Shown: positions 1 to 7,946, numbered from the stretch's first letter. The stretch is DNA of 64,000 nucleotides from Sphingomonas gilva (GCF_003515075.1 NZ_QWLV01000005.1:62001-126000), one strand, 5' to 3'. Numbers and translations are program-made. The notes: generated by a model from the letters alone, not told the origin.

Positions 1-525
1 GCGCCGCACCCGCTGATCGTGTTCACCGGGCAGATGGACTACCGGCCAAATATCGATGCGGTCGCCGCCTTCGCGCAGAACGTGCTGCCGGTGATCCGCA
101 TCGGCCATCCGGGCGCGCATTTCGCCATCGTCGGCCGTGAACCGGCCCCCGCCGTTCGCGCGCTCGCCGCGCAGGACGGCGTGATCGTCACCGGCGAGGT
201 GCCCGATGTCCGCCCCTGGCTCGCCGCCGCCGACGTCGTGGTCGCGCCGCTCACGCTGGCGCGCGGCGTCCAGAACAAGGTGCTCGAGGCGATGGCGATG
301 GCCCGCCCGGTGGTCGCCTCGCCGCAAGCGGCCGAAGGAATCGACCATGACGGCACGATCCGCGTGGCAGAGGCGCGCGGGCAGGCGAGGGCGGTGCTCG
401 ATCTGCTCGCCGATCCAGATACAGCCGCCGCGCTGGGAAAGGCCGCCCGCGCGCAAGTGATCGCGCGCTACGGCTGGGATGCGCGGCTGGCTCCGCTCGA
501 TGCGCTGATGGAGCCGGCGCCATGA
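1..525 (+). CDS. XrtA-associated sugar transferase, C-terminal part
   Basis: The first 174 visible residues are the C-terminal half of a GT-B fold glycosyltransferase; the reading frame is open to the window edge, so the start lies upstream. Seen: the opening FTGQMDYRPN, then GEVPDVRPWLAAADVVV, then GVQNKVLEAMAMARPVVAS, which is the nucleotide-sugar binding region of GT4-like enzymes, where the glutamate contacts the donor phosphate. This pattern matches the sugar transferase family found beside exosortase A (PEP-CTERM/XrtA systems); that assignment rests on the motifs and on the next two genes. It would add a sugar to an exopolysaccharide precursor at the inner membrane. Its stop overlaps the xrtA start (ATGA), so translation is probably coupled. 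Confidence 0.85.
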   Translation, partial: APHPLIVFTGQMDYRPNIDAVAAFAQNVLPVIRIGHPGAHFAIVGREPAPAVRALAAQDGVIVTGEVPDVRPWLAAADVVVAPLTLARGVQNKVLEAMAMARPVVASPQAAEGIDHDGTIRVAEARGQARAVLDLLADPDTAAALGKAARAQVIARYGWDARLAPLDALMEPAP

Positions 526-2078
526 CTCCCTTCCCTGAAGGGGAGGGGGCGGGGGTGAGTTCCTCTCCGCTGGCGCCGGCGTCCGTGGCGTCGACCCACC
601 CCCAGCCCCTCCCTTTCCAGGGAGGGGAGCTTGCGATCGTCCCCGCCTGGCGCAAACCGCTCGCGCACCTCGCCGCCGCGTGGCTCGCCATCCTCGCGCT
701 GTTCCGCCGCGACACCGTGGACATGGCGGCGATCTGGTGGAACGATTCGAACTTCGGACACCTGCTGTTCGTCCCGCCGATCCTCGTCTGGCTGGTGTGG
801 CAGCGGCGGCAGGCGCTGGCGGAGATTGCCCCGCGCGCCTGGTGGCCGGCGCTCGCGCTGGTCGGGGCGGGCGGCCTGGCCTGGCTGCTCGGCGAGGCGG
901 CGGGGGTCGCGCTCGTGCGCCATCTCGCCCTGGTGCTGATGCTGCAGGGCGCCGTGGTGATGCTGCTCGGGCCGCACATCGCTCGCGCTCTCTTCTTCCC
1001 GCTCGCCTATGCGCTGTTCCTCGTTCCCTTCGGCGATTTCCTCGTCCAGCCGCTGCAGATGCTCACGGCGGAGATGTGCATGGCGCTGCTCCACCTGTTC
1101 GGCGTTCCCGCAACGATGGACGGCGTGCTGATCCGCATCCCGAACGGCTATTTCGAGGTGGCGGAGGCCTGCGCGGGCGCCAATTTCGTGCTGGCGATGG
1201 CGGCCTTCGCGGTGCTCGCGGCGCATCTCTGCTTTCGAAGCTGGCGGCGGCGCGCCGCGTTCCTCGTCTTCGCGCTCGCCATGCCGGTGATCGCCAACGG
1301 CATCCGCGCCTTCGCGACCATCTGGCTCGCCTGGCTGACCGATATCGACACCGCCGCGGGGTTCGATCACGTCGTCTATGGCTGGTTTTTCTTCGCCGCG
1401 GTGATGGCGCTGGTCGTCGCGACGGCGTGGCGCTTCTTCGACCGCGCGCCGGGCGAGATCGCGATCGATCCGGCGCGCTTCGCTCCATCCGCCGCCACGC
1501 TGAAGCCGGTACTGGCGCTTGCGCTGGTCGTCGGCCTTGTCGCGACGCCATTCATCTGGAGCCGCGTCACCGCCGCGCGATCCGCCGCCGTCACCCATAT
1601 CGACCTCCCCGCCGTCCCCGGCTGGCGGCGTACCGCACCGGCGGGCGAGCCCTGGGCGCCGCATTATGCCGGCGCCGATCTGCGCCTGATGGGCAGCTAC
1701 GTCGATGCGTCGGGCGCGCAGGTCGAGCTCGCCATCGCCGCCTATGCCCGGCAGGACGAGGGGCGAGAGCTGGTCGGCTTTGGCCAGGGCGCGATCGGCC
1801 CCGGCAGCCGCTGGATCTGGACCAGCGCCGCGCCCGGTGCGCCGCACGCCCGCGCCGAGCGGATCACCGGCCCCGGCGGGGTGGTGCGCGAGGTTCTGAC
1901 CTTCTATCGCGTCGGCGGGCAAATGACGGGCAGCGAGACGCGGGTGAAGCTGGAGACGATGAAGGCGCGGCTGCTCGGCAGCGATCCGCGGGCGGTGGCG
2001 GTGACCGTCTCCGGCACCGATCGCGCGGCGATCGACCGTTTCCTGCGCGACCTCGGCCCCATTGAGGGCATTCTCTAG
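522..2078 (+). CDS. xrtA: Exosortase A with fused EpsI domain
   Basis: A 518-residue inner-membrane cysteine protease/transpeptidase of the XrtA type, fused to a C-terminal EpsI-like domain. The N-terminal two thirds are many hydrophobic helices carrying the exosortase triad: Cys217 in EACAGANF, Arg262 in NGIRAF and His283 in FDHVVYGW. From about residue 310 a soluble, periplasmic EpsI-type domain follows (PGWRRTAPAGEPWAPHYAGA onward). XrtA processes PEP-CTERM proteins and belongs to exopolysaccharide export clusters, as the neighbours indicate. The annotated ATG overlaps the upstream stop. The first ~36 residues are Pro/Gly/Ser-rich and come from a palindromic repeat, so they are probably not part of the fold. 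No in-frame ATG occurs between the repeat and the conserved WRKPLAHL, so translation must start within or before the repeat. Confidence 0.92.
   Translation: MTPFPEGEGAGVSSSPLAPASVASTHPQPLPFQGGELAIVPAWRKPLAHLAAAWLAILALFRRDTVDMAAIWWNDSNFGHLLFVPPILVWLVWQRRQALAEIAPRAWWPALALVGAGGLAWLLGEAAGVALVRHLALVLMLQGAVVMLLGPHIARALFFPLAYALFLVPFGDFLVQPLQMLTAEMCMALLHLFGVPATMDGVLIRIPNGYFEVAEACAGANFVLAMAAFAVLAAHLCFRSWRRRAAFLVFALAMPVIANGIRAFATIWLAWLTDIDTAAGFDHVVYGWFFFAAVMALVVATAWRFFDRAPGEIAIDPARFAPSAATLKPVLALALVVGLVATPFIWSRVTAARSAAVTHIDLPAVPGWRRTAPAGEPWAPHYAGADLRLMGSYVDASGAQVELAIAAYARQDEGRELVGFGQGAIGPGSRWIWTSAAPGAPHARAERITGPGGVVREVLTFYRVGGQMTGSETRVKLETMKARLLGSDPRAVAVTVSGTDRAAIDRFLRDLGPIEGIL
526..630. repeat. GC-rich palindromic repeat inside the xrtA 5' end
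   Basis: Two inverted CTCCC/GGGAG hairpins (526-549 and 596-629) face each other, the layout of REP/BIME-type repeats. Related sequence lies at 45121-45236 and at the prophage target. Here the element is read through as the first ~36 codons of xrtA. Confidence 0.7.
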
Positions 2079-3965
2079 ATGTGCGGCATCGCGGGAATCT
2101 TCCATCCCGCCACGCCCAAGCCCGTCGATCCCGCGCGCCTCGTCGCGATGGCCGATGCGATGGCGCATCGCGGGCCGGACGGGGCGGGGGTGTGGACCGC
2201 GCCCGGCATCGGCCTCGCGCATCGCCGCCTCTCGATCATCGACGTCGCCGGATCGCCGCAGCCGATGCAGGACGGCGATCTGGTCGTCAGCTACAATGGC
2301 GAAATTTACAATTACAAGGCGCTGCGCGCCGAACTTGCCGCCACGGGCGCGATGTTCAGAACCGATGGCGACACCGAGGTGCTGCTCCACGGCTGGCGCA
2401 AATGGGGCGAGGGGCTGCTCGATCGCCTGACCGGCATGTTCGCCTTCGCGCTGTGGGACGGGACCGCGCAGACGCTGTTCCTCGCGCGTGACCGCTTCGG
2501 CGTGAAGCCGCTCCATTATGCCCAGCTGACCGACGGCAGCATTGCCTTCGCGTCCGAATTGAAGGGGTTGCTGGCGCATCCTCTGCTGCGGCGCGAGCCC
2601 GATATCCGCGCGGTCGAGGATTTCATGGCGCTGGGCTATGTGCCCGACGACGCCTGCCTGATTACCGGCGTGCACAAGCTGCCCGCCGGCCATTTCCTGC
2701 CCCTCCGGCGCGGCAAGCCGCTGACGGTGCCGCGCCAATGGTGGGATATCGATTTTTCGCGGCGCGCCAGGGGCTCCGCCGCCGATCTCGCCGACGAGCT
2801 GCTCCAGCGGATGCGCGCGGCGGTGACGTCGCGCATGGTGTCGGACGTGCCGCTCGGCGCGTTCCTCTCGGGCGGCGTCGACAGCTCGGCCGTGGTCGCG
2901 CTGATGGCGGAGGCGAGCGGGCAGGCGGTCAAGACCTGCACCATCGGTTTCAACGAAACGGATCACGACGAGAGCGCCTATGCCGCGCAGATCGCCCAGC
3001 GCTTCGCCACCGATCACCGCGCGCGAACGGTCGCCTCGGACGATTTCGACCTTATCGGCCGGCTCGCCGCCGCGTTCGACGAGCCGTTCGCCGACGCCTC
3101 GGCGCTCGCCACCTGGCAGGTCTGCGCGCTCGCCCGCGAAACGGTGACGGTGGCGCTGTCGGGCGACGGCGCGGACGAGGCGCTGGCCGGATATCGCCGC
3201 TACAAGTTCCAGGCGGCCGAGGAACGTGCGCGGAGTCTCATCCCGTCCGCGCTCCGCCGCCCGCTGTTCGGCGGACTGGGACGGCTATGGCCCAAGGCGG
3301 ATTGGGCGCCGCGCCCGCTGCGTTTCAAGACCACCCTGCTCGCGCTCGCCGATGACGGGGCGGAGGCCTATGCCCGCTCGGTCGGCGTCACCACGCCCGC
3401 CATCCGCGGCCGTCTGTTCTCCGACGCGGCCAGGCGCGCGCTCGGCGGGCACCGGGCGGAGGAGCGCTATGTCGACGCGATGCGCGACGCGCCCGCGCGC
3501 GACGCGATCGACCGTGCGCAATATGCCGATATCAAGCACTGGCTGCCCGGCGACATCCTGACCAAGGTCGATCGCACCAGCATGGATGTGAGCCTGGAGG
3601 CGCGCGAGCCGCTGCTCGATCACGAGCTCGTCCAGTTCTGCGCCAGCCTGCCCGCGTCGATGCGGCTCAGGCGCGGCGAGGGGAAGTGGCTGATGAAGCG
3701 CGCGCTCCGCCGCCATCTGCCCGACGATATCCTCCACCGGCGGAAGATGGGCTTCGTCACGCCCGTCAGCGCATGGTTCCGCGGCCCACTGGCCGACGAG
3801 GCGCAGCGCCTCGCGCGCTCCCCCACGCTGGCCGATACCGGCTGGTTCGACATGCCGGCGATCGAGCGCCTCGCCGCCGATCACCGCGCCGGCCGCGCGG
3901 AGCATGGCCGCACGCTGTGGCAGCTGGCGATGCTCGATCGAAGCCTGGTGCGGCTGTTCCCCTAA
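2079..3965 (+). CDS. XrtA/PEP-CTERM system amidotransferase (asparagine synthetase-like)
   Basis: A 628-residue class II glutamine amidotransferase of the asparagine synthetase B family. Cys2 is the N-terminal nucleophile (MCGIAGIFHP). Residues ~2-210 form the glutaminase domain, with MAHRGPDGAGVW and SYNGEIYN. The C-terminal synthetase domain has the ATP PP-loop LSGGVDSSAVVAL near residue 263. It starts directly after the xrtA stop (TAG then ATG), in an operon with the sugar transferase and xrtA. That position identifies it as the exosortase-cluster amidotransferase, thought to amidate a sugar during polysaccharide synthesis, rather than the housekeeping asparagine synthetase. The prophage begins 12 bp after its stop, so any gene formerly downstream in the operon is now 41 kb away. 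Confidence 0.9.
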   Translation: MCGIAGIFHPATPKPVDPARLVAMADAMAHRGPDGAGVWTAPGIGLAHRRLSIIDVAGSPQPMQDGDLVVSYNGEIYNYKALRAELAATGAMFRTDGDTEVLLHGWRKWGEGLLDRLTGMFAFALWDGTAQTLFLARDRFGVKPLHYAQLTDGSIAFASELKGLLAHPLLRREPDIRAVEDFMALGYVPDDACLITGVHKLPAGHFLPLRRGKPLTVPRQWWDIDFSRRARGSAADLADELLQRMRAAVTSRMVSDVPLGAFLSGGVDSSAVVALMAEASGQAVKTCTIGFNETDHDESAYAAQIAQRFATDHRARTVASDDFDLIGRLAAAFDEPFADASALATWQVCALARETVTVALSGDGADEALAGYRRYKFQAAEERARSLIPSALRRPLFGGLGRLWPKADWAPRPLRFKTTLLALADDGAEAYARSVGVTTPAIRGRLFSDAARRALGGHRAEERYVDAMRDAPARDAIDRAQYADIKHWLPGDILTKVDRTSMDVSLEAREPLLDHELVQFCASLPASMRLRRGEGKWLMKRALRRHLPDDILHRRKMGFVTPVSAWFRGPLADEAQRLARSPTLADTGWFDMPAIERLAADHRAGRAEHGRTLWQLAMLDRSLVRLFP

Positions 3966-3972
3966 ATCCTCC

Positions 3973-3977
3973 CCCGC
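3973..3977. repeat. Left copy of 5-bp target duplication (CCCGC)
   Basis: CCCGC directly precedes the TG that opens the prophage and recurs exactly after the closing CA at 45116-45120. Mu-family transposition makes 5-bp duplications. Confidence 0.85.
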
Positions 3978-4003
3978 TGATAGTTGACACTTCATTCCGG
4001 AGT
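3978..4003 (+). repeat. Prophage left terminal sequence (attL end)
   Basis: Terminal MuA-recognition end: starts TG, with GACAC at positions 9-13 and GGAGT at 22-26, both mirrored at the same offsets in the right end. A run of GCGGGAT copies (from 4005) follows. Confidence 0.8.
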
Positions 4004-4104
4004 GGGCGGGATTGACCGGGACCAGGCGGGATTACGCGGGATAAAGGGCGCATTTCCGGGCCTCTCCGGAGGGGTGTTGCAAAAAATCGGCCTCGCGGCT
4101 GTGT

Positions 4105-4156
4105 CTAGAGTCGGGGGCGGATTAGACATCGCTGCGACAAGAGCGACTAGAGTCGG
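4105..4156 (+). repeat. Two CTAGAGTCGG direct repeats, 42 bp apart
   Basis: CTAGAGTCGG occurs at 4105-4114 and 4147-4156; CTAGA also occurs near the right end (45071). A 42-bp period is four helical turns, so proteins bound here would lie on one face of the DNA. They are candidate internal transposase or repressor sites. Confidence 0.5.
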
Positions 4157-4356
4157 CGGCGTCAAGCCGGCCGGCCCGTCAAGCGCCTCTTAGGGGCGGA
4201 AAAGCGCCAGTTAAGCGACCAATGAGAAGGCGGCCGCGGCGTCCCCGCTGCGCCGGCGGCCATGCGGAAGTGGGACCAAGGGGGTCCCAGTTCGCGCGGC
4301 GGGGTCCCAGTTTCGATTCGGCGCGGATTTCCGGGCGATCGAGGGCCAAGGAGGGC

Positions 4357-4647
4357 TCAAAGCCGCGAAGCGGGATCGCGCGGAACTGGGACCGTTTTTT
4401 CGTCATCGACGAGATCGGGAAACGGATGGGGCTCGTCGAGGCCAAAGACGCCTGGGCGATGCTCTCCCTCCACCAGGTCGGGCCGGACGGTGACCGTTCC
4501 GCTGAAGACGCGCGCCACGATCTGCGCGGCGGCGTCGTTCGCCGTCCGCTCGCCTTTCAGGCCAAGCTCACGCTGCTGATGGCCCGCGAGCATCTTGAGC
4601 TGGATGCCAATGCGCATCCGAAGTTCGTCATGGTCGACAATGTGCAT
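4357..4647 (-). CDS. Possible small protein, last gene of the immunity operon
   Basis: A 96-residue frame in line with the leftward operon, starting 33 bp after the HTH gene. The sequence is mixed and soluble (MHIVDHDELRMRIGIQLKML at the start), with no motif I recognise. Codon third positions are GC-rich, but so are those of an overlapping plus-strand frame, and no clear Shine-Dalgarno precedes the ATG. It could be a spurious frame. Confidence 0.35.
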   Translation of the reverse strand: MHIVDHDELRMRIGIQLKMLAGHQQRELGLKGERTANDAAAQIVARVFSGTVTVRPDLVEGEHRPGVFGLDEPHPFPDLVDDEKTVPVPRDPASRL

Positions 4648-4680
4648 GAGAACGATTGGAGAACATCGAATCGCGGGATG

Positions 4681-4926
4681 TCAATATTGACGCCAGACGG
4701 CAGGAGCAACCTCGCCCTCCCCCGTGGCGAGCCAGCGCGGGCTGACCCCGAGCGCATCCGCGAGCGGAAACAGGACGTCGGCGCGGCAAAGCCTGCCCTC
4801 CCAGAAATTCTGCAGCGTCGCCTTTTTTGTTCCGCTCTCTCTACTCAGGTCCGAAAGGCCCCAGCCAAGCTCCGCCGCACGCGTGCGAATGCGCTCGCCA
4901 AACATCTCCGCCCGCACACCGGTCAT
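4681..4926 (-). CDS. Small helix-turn-helix protein (phage regulator)
   Basis: An 81-residue protein that is almost entirely one HTH domain of the phage repressor/XRE type: MFGERIRTRAAELGWGLSDL leads into the recognition region SRESGTKKATLQNFWEGR, ending with the LADALGVSPRWLATGE pattern common in phage repressors. It overlaps the upstream 70-residue gene by ATGA, and AGGGAG lies about 10 bp before the start. Encoded in the leftward immunity operon, it may assist or modulate the main repressor at 5802-6209. It lacks the C-terminal dimerisation or self-cleavage domain of CI/LexA proteins. Confidence 0.75.
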   Translation of the reverse strand: MTGVRAEMFGERIRTRAAELGWGLSDLSRESGTKKATLQNFWEGRLCRADVLFPLADALGVSPRWLATGEGEVAPAVWRQY

Positions 4927-5135
4927 CGGTCCAAGCGCTCCCTGTCCGTTTCTTTGGTATAGCCGACCCAGAAGCGACGACCATCGTCAGTCGTACCTAC
5001 AAGCGCGATACGATCCCCCTCGTCGACCTCGCGCCAGTTGCGATCGGTCGTTTCGTACCTCTCGGCGAAGCGATCCATTTCCCGCAATGCGGCTTGGCGG
5101 CGCAGTTCGACTGGAGTTAGGATTTCGTCAGCCAT
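4923..5135 (-). CDS. Hypothetical 70-residue prophage protein
   Basis: Acidic and basic small soluble protein (starts MADEILTPVELRRQAALREM). The C-terminal half, DRIALVGTTDDGRRFWVGYT, looks like a small beta domain. A GGAGG ribosome site lies 8 bp upstream of the ATG, and the stop overlaps the next start. No function recognised; a member of the leftward immunity operon. Confidence 0.7.
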   Translation of the reverse strand: MADEILTPVELRRQAALREMDRFAERYETTDRNWREVDEGDRIALVGTTDDGRRFWVGYTKETDRERLDR

Positions 5136-5248
5136 TTCGATCCTCCATGATCGTTGTGGTCAGAGCCGGTGCGGGTCTAGACCACCCGCCCGGCTCGAAC
5201 GTTATAGCTCAGGCTAATCGCACCTCCAACAACCGAAGAGCCGTAGTG

Positions 5249-5842
5249 CTAGATGGCCTTGATGGTCAGCAAGCGGACGCACGCGCCGGAGCCGATGAGC
5301 CGGACGCCGGGGAGATCAACGCGATAGGGCCGTCCGCCCGCGTGAGCGAGGGATTGGACCTGCTCTGTCGACAACTTTGCAGCCGGCGCTACCGCGTCAA
5401 GCACTTGACCAGCAATGCGTGCTATCTGCGCTGGCTCTCCGCACCGGTCGGCGATACCGGCACCAATGCGCAGCTGCCAGACGCGACCGTCAGGGAGCGT
5501 GAAGATCACAGCGGAACCCGCTTGCGCGGCAACCATCCTGCTGTAACCGCCCGTAAAGCCGTCTTCCTCGGGATCACCGAGAACGCCCGCCGCCCAAGGT
5601 CGGCCAAGCTGCTCGATGAGATCACGAGCGTCGACCTCGTCCAGGTCGAACGCAGCCACTTCATCGCGCTCCAGCTCGGCCACGGTAACGTTGAGCGCAG
5701 GAGGCTCGGGTGCGCGGCGCTCGTCGGCGTTGCCGCAGGCGGCTACAAGACTGACGGCGGCAAGAGCGCAAAATCGCCATGAGAAGGAGGACGGGAGCCT
5801 TCTACTCATTGGACTGGTGCCGGAAGGACGTCGCTGGGTCAT
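5249..5842 (-). CDS. Putative lipoprotein in the prophage immunity operon
   Basis: A 197-residue frame with a lipoprotein signal: basic MSRRLPSSFSWRFC, hydrophobic ALAAVSLV and lipobox AAC before GNADERR. The start is more likely the internal ATG at 5809, which trims the overlap with the repressor gene to 8 bp and gives 186 residues with a proper signal peptide. The mature part is acidic then beta-rich, with two cysteines that could pair (DRCGEP and GSGACVRLL). I do not recognise the family. A lipoprotein expressed with the repressor in a lysogen suggests envelope modification or superinfection exclusion, but only by position. Confidence 0.7.
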   Translation of the reverse strand: MTQRRPSGTSPMSRRLPSSFSWRFCALAAVSLVAACGNADERRAPEPPALNVTVAELERDEVAAFDLDEVDARDLIEQLGRPWAAGVLGDPEEDGFTGGYSRMVAAQAGSAVIFTLPDGRVWQLRIGAGIADRCGEPAQIARIAGQVLDAVAPAAKLSTEQVQSLAHAGGRPYRVDLPGVRLIGSGACVRLLTIKAI

Positions 5843-6209
5843 GGAGGGTGGCCAAGGCGCCTCCGCCGGCCTTCAGGTCGCCGACCGGTACGGTGTTGCC
5901 GGTCAGGATCATCAACATCGTCATGACCGCCTCCCGCTCGCGCGCGCTCAACTTTCCCAGCATATCCTGGAACAGCCGCTCCTCGGCTCCGAGGCTGCCG
6001 TTCGCGCGTTCGCCGGTGAGGACATAGCCGATATCGACGCCGTGTTCCCCCACCCATAGCAAATACTCAACCGTGGGCGGCGTCCGGCCTGCCTCGTAAG
6101 AGCCTTGGCTGTTCTTCGATACCCCGCCCCATTTGGCGAACTCGGTCTGATCCACCCCCAGCCGCACCCGCTCTGCTCGGAGGCGCTGGCCAACCGCCTG
6201 CAGGGTCAT
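5802..6209 (-). CDS. XRE-family repressor (c-repressor candidate)
   Basis: A 135-residue protein with an N-terminal XRE helix-turn-helix: GQRLRAERVRLGVDQTEFAK, then GGVSKNSQGSYEAGRTPP, followed by LLWVGEHGVDIGYVLTGERA, as in many phage and Rsal-type regulators. The C-terminal region is a short helical segment (LSAREREAVMTMLMILTGN). I chose the internal ATG at 6209 because the domain begins there and CGAGGG lies upstream; the frame stays open to 6248. As the first gene of the leftward operon, divergent from ner across an operator-like palindrome, it is the best candidate for the lysogeny repressor, though it is shorter than Mu c. Confidence 0.8.
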   Translation of the reverse strand: MTLQAVGQRLRAERVRLGVDQTEFAKWGGVSKNSQGSYEAGRTPPTVEYLLWVGEHGVDIGYVLTGERANGSLGAEERLFQDMLGKLSAREREAVMTMLMILTGNTVPVGDLKAGGGALATLHDPATSFRHQSNE

Positions 6210-6319
6210 GCGAACACCCTCGGAGAGAGCAAGACAAGCCAAACGCACTTCATGGCTTGTCGAATCACAGATGGTTGTGCATATCCAACTCGTCGGCCCA
6301 ACGAGTTGGACTTTCGATC
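6210..6319. promoter_or_regulatory. Divergent promoter/operator region between repressor and ner
   Basis: Contains a perfect palindrome, TCCAACTCGT (6284-6293), 7-bp spacer, ACGAGTTGGA (6301-6310), just upstream of the early operon. A related shorter palindrome, AATCCAA-ctct-TTGGATT, lies at 6504-6521 inside ner. These are likely sites for the XRE repressor and/or Ner. The -35/-10 elements are not clear. Confidence 0.65.
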
Positions 6320-6571
6320 ATGCTGCTCAAGACGATGCACCGCGAGGACGTAAAATCGGCGATCCGCAAGAAGTACGGCTCGCTCAACGCGTTCTACGAG
6401 GCCGAAAATCTCGCGAAGAGGTCGGTAAGCGACCTGTTCCGCGGCCGCACGAGCGGCCCCACGGCCGAGGCGGTCGAAAGGGTTCTTCAAGAGCAGGTCT
6501 CCGAATCCAACTCTTTGGATTGTAGCAGCGCGCCGGCCCCGGTTCACCGTCCAAATGAGGCAGGTGAATAG
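6320..6571 (+). CDS. Ner-like DNA-binding protein
   Basis: An 83-residue winged-helix-like Ner/Nlp family protein: MHREDVKSAIRKKYGSLNAF, then YEAENLAKRSVSDLFRGRTS, and AVERVLQEQ. Ner in Mu turns down early and repressor transcription during lytic growth. It is the first rightward gene, 10 bp after the operator palindrome. ATG 6320 or 6335 (at MHRED) are both possible; neither has a strong Shine-Dalgarno. The larger frame from 6257 would run through the operator and is unlikely. A second small palindrome lies within the 3' part of the gene. Confidence 0.8.
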   Translation: MLLKTMHREDVKSAIRKKYGSLNAFYEAENLAKRSVSDLFRGRTSGPTAEAVERVLQEQVSESNSLDCSSAPAPVHRPNEAGE

Positions 6572-6573
6572 AC

Positions 6574-7680
6574 ATGCCGACCGCCCCTGACCTCACAAAC
6601 CTTGAAGCGGACACGCTGCAGGACTTCGTCCTTGTTCGCACCGATCAAGTCGATCGTGGCGACAGGATGCGCGATATCGATCCGGTTTGGGCGGAAGCGC
6701 TCGGCCAGGTCATGCTGCGCGAAGGTCAGCGCACGCCGATCGAGATTTGCCGCCTTCCCGGAGCAACGCGTTGGACGCTGGTTACAGGCGGCCATCGCCA
6801 CGCCGGCGCGGAGCTGGTCGACATCCAATATCTGCGCGCCGAGATCGTCAGCGCCAACCGCGATGATCGGCGAATGCGCGAGGTTTCGGAAAACCTCTGG
6901 CGGCGCGACCTCGATCCGCTCGATCGCGCGGCCTTCGTTGCCGAAGCGGTGGCGATCCACAAGCGGCGCGCGGGTATCGATCCGCAGGCCGATGGGCGTG
7001 CGGTGTCTGCGGCGGTTCGATGGCAGAAAAGCCTGAAGGCCGATGCGCAGGATGCAAACGTCACTATGACGGTTGCATATGGCCTGACCGATGAAGTTGC
7101 TGCTGAGCTTGGCTTTTCACCCAGCACGGTGGAGCGCTCCCTCCTCCTCCATCGCCGTCTTCTCCCCTCACTGGTGGCCCGCCTGCGGGATGAGCGGCAT
7201 CCGATCCTGAGCAACGCCTCGCAGCTGCGCGCGCTCGCCAAGCTGGATGCAGGCGAACAGGAAAAGGTGGTCGACAAGCTGCTGTTTTCGGGTGCCCCCG
7301 CGAAGAGCGTATCCGACGCGCTGGCGCGTGTGCGCGGCAGCAACCGGGCGGTCGACCCGGAGGCGAAGCGGCTTTCGGCCTTTATCGGCTCGTTCCAGCG
7401 CATGGGCCTGTCCGAGAAGAAGGGCGCGCTGTTCCAGCTGCGCGGGCTGATGCCGGCCGGTCACCGCTTGATCGACGAGAGCCATGAGAGCCGGCCGGAC
7501 GACCGATACCGGATCGAGATGGTCGAGGCGATGGAAGCGGCCTTCGACCTTCTGCTGCGCCTGCAGGGCGACGGCGAGCCGGTCGAGGACGAGGAGATCG
7601 CGGCGGCGAAAGGCAAGCTGCAGATGGCGCTGATGGTCGCCAACACAGGCGCGGTGCCGATGCCGGGAGCGGCGGCGTGA
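6574..7680 (+). CDS. ParB-like N-terminal domain protein
   Basis: A 368-residue protein with a ParB/Spo0J-like N-terminal domain: GQRTPIEICRLPGATRWTLV, VTGGHRHAGAELVD (box I/II region) and VSENLWRRDLDPLDRAAFVAE. A HTH-like segment, AAELGFSPSTVERSLLLHRR, follows near residue 190. The C-terminal half is helical and ends Ala-rich. Such proteins are regular members of the early region in alphaproteobacterial Mu-like phages; their role is unknown but probably DNA-binding. They should not be read as a plasmid partition system, since no ParA partner is present. The start lies 2 bp after the ner stop, and the stop overlaps the next gene. Confidence 0.8.
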   Translation: MPTAPDLTNLEADTLQDFVLVRTDQVDRGDRMRDIDPVWAEALGQVMLREGQRTPIEICRLPGATRWTLVTGGHRHAGAELVDIQYLRAEIVSANRDDRRMREVSENLWRRDLDPLDRAAFVAEAVAIHKRRAGIDPQADGRAVSAAVRWQKSLKADAQDANVTMTVAYGLTDEVAAELGFSPSTVERSLLLHRRLLPSLVARLRDERHPILSNASQLRALAKLDAGEQEKVVDKLLFSGAPAKSVSDALARVRGSNRAVDPEAKRLSAFIGSFQRMGLSEKKGALFQLRGLMPAGHRLIDESHESRPDDRYRIEMVEAMEAAFDLLLRLQGDGEPVEDEEIAAAKGKLQMALMVANTGAVPMPGAAA

Positions 7681-7946
7681 GGCCGGGTCGCCTTGCCGAT
7701 GGGCGGATCGACATGCGGCCTGTGCGCGAGTGCGCCTGTGCGGCGACCTTGTGCCGCGCCACGGTGCAGCGCGGCCAAGTGTTCTGCCCGGACCATTACT
7801 GGTCTCTGCCCGAGGCGGTGCGCCGGGCGATCCCCAATGCGTTCCGCGCCGGCCAGTTCGCGGTGTTCCGCGAGGCCGTCGCCGAGGCGCGCGACCTGAT
7901 CGACGCGCGCGAATTCCAGCCCCTATTTCCGGGAGAAGCGGCATGA
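7677..7946 (+). CDS. Small Cys-containing prophage protein
   Basis: An 89-residue protein with a compact cysteine cluster, ECACAATLC then VFCPDHYWSL, suggesting a zinc-binding N-terminal unit. The rest is helical. The GTG at 7677 overlaps the previous stop (GTGA); an internal ATG at 7713 (MRPVREC) is an alternative start. The same Cys/His layout recurs in the 74-residue protein at 22832. Function unknown. Confidence 0.65.
   Translation: MRPGRLADGRIDMRPVRECACAATLCRATVQRGQVFCPDHYWSLPEAVRRAIPNAFRAGQFAVFREAVAEARDLIDAREFQPLFPGEAA

Larger units (their letters stand above)
3966..4356. other. Non-coding left end of the prophage
   Basis: No convincing gene. It holds 12 bp of host sequence (half of a CTCCCCCGC palindrome), the phage terminus, three GCGGGAT copies near 4005-4040 and two direct repeats of CTAGAGTCGG. 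In Mu the corresponding segment carries transposase end-binding sites. Confidence 0.6.

Noticed and set aside
468..3017. 849-codon minus-strand frame across xrtA and the amidotransferase gene
   Set aside because: Antisense shadow of two recognised genes; His/Arg/Glu-rich composition and no domain.
4222..4962. 246-codon plus-strand frame at the prophage left end
   Set aside because: Runs against the coupled leftward genes, antisense to the HTH and 70-residue genes, with no motif.
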